Shown here piece after piece: positions 1 through 5,232 of a stretch of DNA of 5,232 bases (positions within the stretch are counted from its first letter, which is position 1; every line of letters begins with the position of its first letter). Both the position numbers and the translations under genes were made by a program. The notes under the pieces are model-generated. The model saw only the letters and a program-made list of their open reading frames with translations, searched no databases and was not told the DNA's origin. The DNA lies in the NCBI GenBank assembly GCA_023429365.1, contig JAEYVW010000466.1, positions 1-5,232 on the forward strand, read 5' to 3'. The DNA is from Bacteroidota bacterium (GTDB lineage Bacteria > Bacteroidota > Bacteroidia > Chitinophagales > Chitinophagaceae).

Positions 1-823
1 TAATGATGGTGAAACTTGCAGGTATTGCTTTGGGAGCGGCTACTTGTTTTACAGACAATTCTTCAGGTGTATTAGCTGCTTCTTTTGGCAAGACCAGTTT
101 TTCATTTGGCTTTAATTGTATGGCAGGTGCATTCTTTGTATTATGCCTTACTACATTAACCAGGCCGCGGTACAGTGTGGTTTCCACATTCTTATCCTCG
201 GGGTATGATTTCACGTTGAATGCGGTCCCCAAAACCCTTATGTCAATGTCTGAAGCTCTTACGATAAAAGGGCGTTTGGGATCCTTAATAACGTCGAAAA
301 AGGCTTCGCCTTCAAGCCTGACCACACGAGTAGTACCACGAAAATCATTTTCATAATGAAGTTTCGACCCGGCATTCAGCCAGACCGTGGTGCCATCCGG
401 CAGTAAATACCTGGAACGGCTACCTTTATTGACTACTAATGATTCTGGGATTTTTTTAAGTATCGAGCGGGCGGCACTATTTGTTTCGGAGAAAAACCAC
501 CAGCCTGCCAGGGCGATCAAAATGGCGATACCGCCCACCCATAAGCGACGCCTCCTTCTTGGAGGCCGCGGTTCAAAATAATCATCACCGGTGGCGGCCT
601 GCTGGTCGGCTTTGTTGATGATCCGAAGTATAAGCTTGCGAGCGTTACCCTCATCATCGGGGTCCGGCCCGTTTTCTTTCCAAATTCGGGTAAGTAGTTC
701 AAACTGCTGCTGAATTCCGGCATCTTGCTGCAACAACTGGTTCAATTCGTCCAGTTCACCCGGTGTGGCCTCTTTATTGAGGGATTTGGCCATCAGGTGC
801 CATATTTTTTCGGGAATTTCCAT
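1..823 (-). CDS. FecR-family anti-sigma factor, C-terminus cut by window edge
   Basis: Reading leftward from ATG at 823-821 gives 274 open codons with no stop before the edge. Residues 1-75 form a charged cytoplasmic N-terminus (MEIPEKIWHLMAKSLNKEAT...), the part that binds the sigma factor in FecR proteins. A cluster of arginines (about 89-93) precedes one hydrophobic segment (about 94-112), which fits a single membrane span with the N-terminus inside. The periplasmic part shows the FecR core at about 131-228: VNKGSRSRYLLPDGTTVWLN, LHYENDFRG, VRLEGEAFFDV, PFIVRA, VLGTAFNVKSY and a TTLYRGLVNV strand. In the family this domain senses an occupied TonB-dependent receptor and controls the ECF partner. 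The start is the only ATG after an in-frame stop just upstream, and it has no Shine-Dalgarno sequence. The gene lies 51 bases after the sigma gene, probably in one operon. Full family members run to about 330-400 residues, so perhaps 60-120 residues are missing. The family call is firm; the signal sensed is unknown. Confidence 0.93.
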   Translation of the reverse strand, partial: MEIPEKIWHLMAKSLNKEATPGELDELNQLLQQDAGIQQQFELLTRIWKENGPDPDDEGNARKLILRIINKADQQAATGDDYFEPRPPRRRRRLWVGGIAILIALAGWWFFSETNSAARSILKKIPESLVVNKGSRSRYLLPDGTTVWLNAGSKLHYENDFRGTTRVVRLEGEAFFDVIKDPKRPFIVRASDIDIRVLGTAFNVKSYPEDKNVETTLYRGLVNVVRHNTKNAPAIQLKPNEKLVLPKEAANTPEELSVKQVAAPKAIPASFTII

Positions 824-874
824 GCAGCAAGCAGTCTTTGTGTCTCTGAAGGACTATAAAACAATGTTTATCTA

Positions 875-1510
875 CTAAGCCTTGCCCGGATTTTTTTCAT
901 TTTTTTCTGTCAGCTGATCCGGGAAACTAAATCCTGTTGATGAACGTTCAATTTGCAGCGCGTTGCAAATCTTTTTTACCGCAATAGCCATTTGTACGTC
1001 AATGGTATTAACAGATATATTAAGAATTTCCGCCACTTCTTTATATTTCAACCCATCTTCCCTGATCAGTTTAAAGATCATTTTACAACGCGGCGGCAAT
1101 GCCTCCACTGCCTGGTGCATACGGTCCATCATCTCCGATGTGATCATCAGGTCGTAAGGGTCGGCGGCAAAAGAATCCACTGACGTGTCAAGAAAATCGA
1201 ATGGTGCGAGTACCAGTTGCCTGGCTTTAAGAGAAAGGGAGGTAAGGGCCTTGTTTTTGACGGCTACGTAGAGGTATACAGTAATATTTTCAATTTCCGT
1301 TATGTGAACACGATTCGCCCAGAGCTTTACAAATACATCTTCTGTCAATTCTTCCGCGGTTTCCTTAGAGCGTACCAGTGTAGTTGCGAAATGGATTAGT
1401 CTTTTGCCGAAATGCAAATAGAGTTGGGTGAACGCCGCTTGGTCGTTTATGGCAATTCGCGCTTGCAGTTCTCTCAACTGAACTGAGTTATCGTGATCGT
1501 TAGCAGGCAA
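875..1510 (-). CDS. ECF-type RNA polymerase sigma-70 factor
   Basis: This 211-residue protein has the two-domain layout of extracytoplasmic-function sigma factors. Region 2 is at about 26-90 (AAFTQLYLHFGKRLIHFA, then AEELTEDVFVKLWANR, the helix that contacts core polymerase and the -10 element). Region 4 is at about 133-182 (ALPPRCKMIFKLIREDGLKY, then a helix-turn-helix, KEVAEILNISVNTIDVQMAIAVKK). Such proteins redirect polymerase to a few target promoters and are held inactive by a membrane FecR protein, here encoded 51 bases downstream. The family is the common Bacteroidota type tied to SusC/TonB receptor loci. The start is uncertain: the reading frame has no ATG near its beginning. The TTG at 1510 is the first usual alternative codon after an in-frame stop (1525-1523), with GGAGA immediately before it, which is too close to act as a normal ribosome site. 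An ATT four codons upstream or a TTG at codon 12 are alternatives. A hydrophilic tail of about 29 residues follows region 4. Confidence 0.93.
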   Translation of the reverse strand: MPANDHDNSVQLRELQARIAINDQAAFTQLYLHFGKRLIHFATTLVRSKETAEELTEDVFVKLWANRVHITEIENITVYLYVAVKNKALTSLSLKARQLVLAPFDFLDTSVDSFAADPYDLMITSEMMDRMHQAVEALPPRCKMIFKLIREDGLKYKEVAEILNISVNTIDVQMAIAVKKICNALQIERSSTGFSFPDQLTEKNEKNPGKA

Positions 1511-1539
1511 TCTCCGGTAAATTTAAATAAGCAGTAATA

Positions 1540-1569
1540 CTAAATTAGGCCAAATATCTCATAAACAAA
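1540..1569 (-). promoter_or_regulatory. Candidate Bacteroidota-type promoter for the sigma/anti-sigma operon
   Basis: Read on the minus strand, TTTG (1569-1566) is followed by 18 bases and then TAATTTAG (1547-1540), which matches the Bacteroidota -7 consensus TAnnTTTG at all but one fixed position. Transcription would begin near 1533, about 20-25 bases before the proposed sigma start. Position and spacing are plausible, but the region is AT-rich and such matches arise by chance. Confidence 0.3.
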
Positions 1570-1646
1570 TAAGTTTTCAAATATCAGGTCGTTGGAAGAA
1601 TCGGTTGATTTTTAATACAAATCTTGCTATTATTATTAATCTGTCT

Positions 1647-1660
1647 GATGCACTTGCATC
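1647..1660. repeat. Short inverted repeat in the divergent intergenic region
   Basis: GATGCA and TGCATC form perfect 6-base arms separated by CT. It lies about midway between the divergent sigma and paaA genes, where an operator for either direction could sit. No regulator gene is visible in the window, so its role is unknown and a chance occurrence is possible. Confidence 0.25.
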
Positions 1661-1683
1661 GCGTTTTATGCCGTGGTGTTGTG

Positions 1684-1728
1684 CAGGTGTGATCCAGGAA
1701 TAAGTAAAAATCAGACTCCGTACACCTG
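1684..1728. repeat. Spaced inverted repeat upstream of paaA
   Basis: CAGGTGT (1684-1690) and its exact reverse complement ACACCTG (1722-1728) are separated by 31 bases. The right arm ends 12 bases before the candidate -7 element of paaA, so binding there could affect transcription of paaA. The 7-base arms and long spacer make this a weak call. Confidence 0.2.
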
Positions 1729-1739
1729 TTAGTTTTTTG

Positions 1740-1747
1740 TAAATTTG
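1740..1747 (+). promoter_or_regulatory. Candidate -7 promoter element of paaA
   Basis: TAAATTTG matches the Bacteroidota -7 consensus TAnnTTTG exactly and ends 18 bases before the paaA ATG, so the transcript would have a very short leader of about 12 bases. No TTTG lies at the expected -33 position, which weakens the call. A small palindrome, TTGAA-T-TTCAA (1745-1755), overlaps the element and the expected start site and could serve as an operator. Confidence 0.35.
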
Positions 1748-1765
1748 AATTTCAATTAAACCCTC

Positions 1766-2710
1766 ATGCCTGTACAGGAGCCCGAATATATTTTTCAGCA
1801 GAAGATCGATCTTGAAATCAAGATCGAACCCAGGGACTGGATGCCGGATGCTTACCGCAAAACACTGATCCGGCAGATCAGTCAGCATGCGCATAGCGAG
1901 ATCGTGGGTATGTTGCCCGAAGGGGAATGGATCACCCGCGCACCTTCGCTGAAAAGAAAAGCGATCCTGCTGGCTAAAGTACAGGACGAAGCAGGACATG
2001 GTCTTTATTTATATTCCGCGGCTGAAACCTTAGGCACTACCCGGGAACAAATGATCAACGACCTGCATACGGGTAAAGCCAAATATTCATCCATCTTCAA
2101 TTATCCCACCCTTACCTGGGCTGATATGGGTGCAATTGGCTGGCTGGTGGACGGCGCTGCCATCTTAAACCAGGTAATGCTGTGCCGCACCTCGCACGGC
2201 CCTTATGCCCGGGCTATGGTAAGGATCTGCAAGGAAGAAAGTTTTCACCAGCGCCAGGGTTTTGAAATACTGCTCACACTTGCAAAGGGCACGAAAGCGC
2301 AACAGGCAATGTGCCAGGACGCGATCAATCGCTGGTGGTGGCCTTCACTGATGATGTTTGGACCACGAGATTCCGAATCGACCAATTCCGATCAAAGTAT
2401 GAAATGGAAGATCAAACGGAAAAGCAACGACGAGTTGCGACAAAACTTTGTGGACATGTGTGCTGAGCAGGTAAAAGTCCTGGGCATGACGATTCCCGAC
2501 CCTGACCTGAAATGGAATGAGGAAAGAAAACATTACGATTTCGGGGAGATCAACTGGGATGAATTCTGGAACGTAGTCAAAGGCAATGGCCCCTGCAATA
2601 AACAAAGACTCGATGCGCGCCGCAAAGCCTGGGAAGATGGTGCCTGGGTAAGGGAAGCTGCCACTGTATACGCTAATAAAGTAGCGGCTGAAAAATTAAA
2701 CGTAGCCTGA
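1766..2710 (+). CDS. paaA: Phenylacetyl-CoA 1,2-epoxidase catalytic subunit PaaA
   Basis: The 314-residue product is PaaA, a cytoplasmic diiron ferritin-like protein. With PaaC as structural partner, PaaB as bridging subunit and PaaE as reductase, it adds one oxygen atom across the ring of phenylacetyl-CoA, the first ring-activating step of aerobic phenylacetate breakdown. Length is close to that of the E. coli protein (about 309). Blocks nearly identical to it are visible: [17 protein letters not shown] (21-37), [14 protein letters not shown] (40-53), the [20 protein letters not shown] block (71-90), [16 protein letters not shown] (107-122), GWLVDGAAI (125-133), [12 protein letters not shown] (156-167) and [17 protein letters not shown] (283-299). 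The likely iron ligands are all present: E45, E75 and H78 (EAGH), D129, E158 and H161 (ESFH), so the enzyme should be catalytic. The ATG at 1766 gives the family N-terminus and has no Shine-Dalgarno sequence. Oddly, paaBCDE do not follow: the next gene is a permease 87 bases on, and upstream is a divergent sigma operon. Confidence 0.97.
   Translation: MPVQEPEYIFQQKIDLEIKIEPRDWMPDAYRKTLIRQISQHAHSEIVGMLPEGEWITRAPSLKRKAILLAKVQDEAGHGLYLYSAAETLGTTREQMINDLHTGKAKYSSIFNYPTLTWADMGAIGWLVDGAAILNQVMLCRTSHGPYARAMVRICKEESFHQRQGFEILLTLAKGTKAQQAMCQDAINRWWWPSLMMFGPRDSESTNSDQSMKWKIKRKSNDELRQNFVDMCAEQVKVLGMTIPDPDLKWNEERKHYDFGEINWDEFWNVVKGNGPCNKQRLDARRKAWEDGAWVREAATVYANKVAAEKLNVA
1802..1827. repeat. Nested palindromes inside the 5' end of paaA
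   Basis: Two overlapping perfect palindromes lie in codons 13-21 of paaA. AAGATCGATCTT (1802-1813) is a 12-base palindrome. TCGATCTTGA (1806-1815) and TCAAGATCGA (1818-1827) are 10-base arms around a 2-base spacer. AAGATCGA is thus directly repeated 18 bases apart (1802 and 1820). The stretch encodes KIDLEIKIE, whose repeated Lys-Ile-acidic pattern explains part of the symmetry. It could act as an operator or, as RNA, compete between two hairpins near the start codon. Confidence 0.6.
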
Positions 2711-2797
2711 TACCTGCGTTAATATTTGTATCATAATCAGCACCGCAATTTTAAGATTCAATGATCGCTTTCCTGTATCTTTAAGCATACACCCATT
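2711..2797 (+). other. Intergenic gap between paaA and the permease gene
   Basis: These 87 AT-rich bases contain no hairpin followed by a T run, so I see no intrinsic terminator for paaA. TATCTTTA (2776-2783) differs from the -7 consensus TAnnTTTG by one base and ends 14 bases before the permease ATG, but it has no TTTG at the -33 position. The permease could be read through from paaA or have its own weak promoter; the sequence does not decide. Confidence 0.4.
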
Positions 2798-4147
2798 ATG
2801 CCAAAGACACCGGACGCGTCAACCCCGCAATTATCCAGGAGCTTAGGTCCGCTCATGCTTTGGGGTATGGGTGTCGGTTATGTGATCTCAGGAATGTACT
2901 TCGGATGGAACCTGGGACTGGCTGCAGGTGGTACGTATGGACTGGCCATCGCCACTTTTTTTATCATCATCCTTTATATCTGTTTTACTTTTTCCTATAC
3001 CGAGCTGGCCTGTGCCATTCCAAAAGCCGGCGGAGTACTGGACTATGCCAACCGCGGCCTGGGAAAAGAACTTGGTTTTATTGCAGGTATGGCGCAGATC
3101 ATTGAATTCGTTTTTGCACCGCCGGCTATTGCGGCGGCCATCGGCGCCTACTTCCATATTTTTTTCCCGGAGGTGCACGTAATAACCATCGCGATCGTTG
3201 CCTACATTCTTTTTACAGGTTTGAATATTTATGGCGTCAAAGCGGCCGCAACCTTCGAATTGATCATCACCGCGTTTGCTGTGTTTGAGCTTTTGCTCTT
3301 TGCGGGAGTCACTTTACCGCATTTTGAAAGGAAAAATATGGAGATAAACGCTTTTCCCTTTGGTTGGGAAGGCGTGTGGGCTGCGATACCTTTCGCGATC
3401 TGGTTCTTCCTTGCCATAGAAGGCGTTGCCAACGTAGCTGAGGAAACCATCAACCCGCAGAAAAATATACTCCGTGGTTTTGGTTCGGCGCTGGCTACAC
3501 TTATTATATTATGTATCCTCACTTTTTTATCGGCAGTAGGAGTAGGTGGCTGGGAAAAAATCGTGTATCCTTCCCCGGGTGCTGAAGCATCCGACTCTCC
3601 CTTGCCCCTGGCGCTGGGTCAGATCACGGGCAGCAGCGGCTGGCTGTATCACCTGTTGATCACCATCGGACTGATGGGCCTGGTGGCATCATTTCATGGT
3701 ATCATACTGGCGGCGGGTCGCGCTACTTTTGAATTTGGGCGTATTAAATACATCCCTGAGGTTTTTGGAAAAGTGCATCCCCGGTTCCGGACACCAGCCA
3801 ATGCCTTACTGATAAATATGGTGATTGGCGTTATCGCATTACTTACTGGGAAAACTGCAGAGATCATTACCATCGCCTGCTTTGGTGCGCTAACACTATA
3901 CGTTCTATCCATGATTACAGTCATTGCTCTAAGAAAAAAGGAACCTGGCATGGCTCGTCCGTTCCGTGTCCCATTCTATCCATGGTTCCCCATTACCGCG
4001 CTGGTGATCGCTAGCATAGCGCTGGTGGCCATGTCGACGCTCTACTTCAAACTGGCCCTGGTCTTTTTCGGGCTGTTGGCACTGTCTTATATTTGGTTTC
4101 ATCTTTCTGTAAAAAACAAAACCCATGGCAAGTCCGCTGATCACTAA
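2798..4147 (+). CDS. APC-superfamily amine permease, ethanolamine-permease type
   Basis: This 449-residue inner-membrane protein has the roughly twelve hydrophobic helices and length of amino acid-polyamine-organocation (APC) transporters, which move a substrate in with protons or by exchange. The first helix carries GVGYVISGMYFGWNLGLAAGG (25-45) and the second region YTELACAIPKAGGVLDYANRGLG (67-89), signatures I associate with bacterial ethanolamine permeases. Further landmarks are EFVFAPPAIAAAIGAYF (103-119), the FLAIEGVANVAEETINPQKN block (204-223), HPRFRTPANALL (327-338) and the cytoplasmic loop RKKEPGMARPFRVPFYPWFP (379-398). A hydrophilic tail of about 12 residues closes the protein. 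The ATG at 2798 begins a normal short cytoplasmic N-terminus before helix 1 and has no Shine-Dalgarno sequence. The gene's last 23 bases overlap the start of a gamma-glutamyl-amine ligase gene in another frame, suggesting coupled translation and a shared substrate. The APC call is firm. Ethanolamine is the likeliest substrate, but another small amine or amino acid remains possible. Confidence 0.9.
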   Translation: MPKTPDASTPQLSRSLGPLMLWGMGVGYVISGMYFGWNLGLAAGGTYGLAIATFFIIILYICFTFSYTELACAIPKAGGVLDYANRGLGKELGFIAGMAQIIEFVFAPPAIAAAIGAYFHIFFPEVHVITIAIVAYILFTGLNIYGVKAAATFELIITAFAVFELLLFAGVTLPHFERKNMEINAFPFGWEGVWAAIPFAIWFFLAIEGVANVAEETINPQKNILRGFGSALATLIILCILTFLSAVGVGGWEKIVYPSPGAEASDSPLPLALGQITGSSGWLYHLLITIGLMGLVASFHGIILAAGRATFEFGRIKYIPEVFGKVHPRFRTPANALLINMVIGVIALLTGKTAEIITIACFGALTLYVLSMITVIALRKKEPGMARPFRVPFYPWFPITALVIASIALVAMSTLYFKLALVFFGLLALSYIWFHLSVKNKTHGKSADH

Positions 4148-5232
4148 AGATGTTTTGCAAAAACTTTCCGATAGTAATGCCGAGAAAATAAAGCTGGCGG
4201 TAGTTGATATCGATGGTGTGCTGCGTGGTAAAGTGATCAGCTTCGAAAAATTCATGTCCGTTGCCGAGAAAGGTTTTGGCTTTTGCGATGTTGTTTTCGG
4301 CTGGGACGCCGGCGATATCGCTTACGACAATTCAAAAATCACGGGCTGGCATACCGGCTACCCCGACGCCCTCGCCAGCATCGACCTACAGACTTTCCGG
4401 CGCATCCCCTGGGACAACAATATTCCATTTTTCATGTCTGATTTTAGCCACGACAAAAGTAATCTTCATGCTATTTGTCCCAGAACGCTTTTGAAAAGGG
4501 TTCGCGAAAAAGCTGGGAGGGCTGGTTATCTGCCTTATTTTTCGCAGGAGTTTGAATGGTTCAATTTTATCGACAACCGTGATGAATTATATAAAAATAA
4601 TTTTCGTAATCCACAGCCGCTGACGCCGGGCATGTTTGGCTACTCTGTTTTGCGCGCATCGCAGGAGGGTAATTATTTCAACGACTTGTTTGACCAGATG
4701 AAAAAATTCAATGTGCCGATCGAGGGCATTCACACGGAGACGGGCCCCGGTGTTTACGAAGCTGCAATTTATTATGCTGAAATATTGGAAGCCGCAGACA
4801 GGGCCGCGCTTTTTAAAAGCGGCGTAAAGGAGATTGCTTACCGGCATGGCATCATTGCTTCATTTATGGCCAAATGGAATGAAACACTACCGGGTTGCAG
4901 CGGTCATGTACACCAGAGCCTGTGGTCAGGCAACGGAAAGCAAAATCTTTTTGTAGATACCGACAGGGAGAACGGCATCAGTGAACTGATGGAAAACTAT
5001 ATCGCCGGCCAATTGTTCTGCCTGCCACATATATTACCAATGTATGCGCCCAATATCAATAGTTATAAAAGACTGGTAGAAGGCGCCTGGGCGCCGACGA
5101 CTCTTACCTGGGCTTTTGACAACAGGACCACAGCCCTGCGGGTCCTCGCGGGCGGTGGTAATTCGACACGACTTGAAACAAGAGTTGTGGGATCTGATGC
5201 CAACCCCTACCTGGCCATGGCGGCCTGCCTTG
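4125..5232 (+). CDS. Glutamine-synthetase-fold gamma-glutamyl-amine ligase (PuuA/GlnA4-like), C-terminus cut by window edge
   Basis: From ATG at 4125 the frame stays open for 369 codons to the right edge; family length is about 430-470, so the end is missing. The N-terminal beta-grasp domain has LAVVDIDGVLRGKVIS (24-39), like the LTDLNGCFRGK segment of PuuA. The catalytic domain keeps the expected metal and substrate residues: EFE (E142, E144), E205 and E212 in HTETGPGVYEAA, H261 in GHVHQS, R316 in NINSYKRLVEG, R334 and R339 in NRTTALRV, and E351 and R353 in RLETRVVGSDANPYLAMAA. It should therefore join glutamate's gamma-carboxyl to an amine using ATP. The segments FMAKWNE, NSYKR and SDANPYL place it nearer PuuA and GlnA4 than ammonia-assimilating GlnA. 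By family analogy with GlnA4 (ethanolamine) and PuuA (putrescine), and from the overlapping ethanolamine-type permease gene, the likely product is a gamma-glutamylamide. The precise amine cannot be read from sequence. The start ATG lies inside the permease gene and lacks a Shine-Dalgarno sequence. Confidence 0.9.
   Translation, partial: MASPLITKDVLQKLSDSNAEKIKLAVVDIDGVLRGKVISFEKFMSVAEKGFGFCDVVFGWDAGDIAYDNSKITGWHTGYPDALASIDLQTFRRIPWDNNIPFFMSDFSHDKSNLHAICPRTLLKRVREKAGRAGYLPYFSQEFEWFNFIDNRDELYKNNFRNPQPLTPGMFGYSVLRASQEGNYFNDLFDQMKKFNVPIEGIHTETGPGVYEAAIYYAEILEAADRAALFKSGVKEIAYRHGIIASFMAKWNETLPGCSGHVHQSLWSGNGKQNLFVDTDRENGISELMENYIAGQLFCLPHILPMYAPNINSYKRLVEGAWAPTTLTWAFDNRTTALRVLAGGGNSTRLETRVVGSDANPYLAMAACL

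Noticed and set aside
3..356. 117-codon plus-strand open frame at the left edge
   Set aside because: It is antisense to the FecR domain, whose conserved motifs are clear on the minus strand.
1648..1703. Two very short plus-strand frames (14 codons from 1648, 11 codons from 1668) that could be leader peptides before paaA
   Set aside because: Neither has a ribosome site, a run of one amino acid, or an attenuator hairpin with a T run after it, and both lie upstream of the likely paaA promoter.
1577..1999. 140-codon minus-strand open frame across the paaA start
   Set aside because: It lies antisense to conserved paaA coding sequence, shows no recognisable domain, and its existence is explained by codon bias on the opposite strand.
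2711..2797. Possible terminator between paaA and the permease gene
   Set aside because: CTGCG and CGCA can pair only over a long AT-rich loop and no T run follows, so it does not look like an intrinsic terminator.
3229..3522. 97-codon minus-strand open frame
   Set aside because: It is antisense to the membrane helices of the permease and shows no domain of its own.
5081..5102. GC-rich inverted repeat GGCGCC-TG-GGCGCC in the ligase gene
   Set aside because: It falls in the conserved GAWAP coding stretch and is explained by Gly-Ala and Ala-Pro codons; nothing nearby suggests a regulatory role.
1..5232. tRNA, rRNA, CRISPR array, insertion sequence or phage attachment site
   Set aside because: Reading both strands I saw no tRNA-like cloverleaf, no regularly spaced repeats, no transposase and no terminal inverted repeats with target duplication.

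Overview
The window looks like a piece of a Bacteroidota chromosome, probably a Chitinophagaceae-like soil or aquatic member. The grounds are an ECF sigma factor followed by a FecR-type anti-sigma gene (the usual regulatory pair in front of SusC/TonB receptor loci), start codons without a clear Shine-Dalgarno sequence, and upstream sequences resembling the Bacteroidota promoter (TTTG / TAnnTTTG). The genus assignment is inference.

Layout. Left third, minus strand: an ECF sigma-70 factor (875-1510), then after 51 bases a FecR anti-sigma factor (1-823) whose C-terminus runs off the left edge. A divergent intergenic region (1511-1765) carries candidate promoters for both directions and several short inverted repeats. 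Right two thirds, plus strand: paaA, the catalytic subunit of phenylacetyl-CoA epoxidase (1766-2710); an 87-base gap; an APC-family permease of the ethanolamine-permease type (2798-4147); and, overlapping its end by 23 bases, a glutamine-synthetase-fold enzyme of the gamma-glutamyl-amine ligase type (4125 to the right edge, incomplete).

How the genes may work together. The sigma/FecR pair most likely controls a TonB-dependent receptor gene lying left of the window. The permease and glutamine-synthetase-like ligase look translationally coupled and suggest import of a small amine followed by capture as a gamma-glutamylamide, as known for GlnA4 of Streptomyces (ethanolamine) and PuuA of E. coli (putrescine). 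paaA is odd here because its usual partners paaB, paaC, paaD and paaE do not follow it. Either the complex is encoded at another locus, or paaA has been drawn next to an amine-utilisation cluster. Both possibilities can be tested from the flanking and whole-genome sequence.
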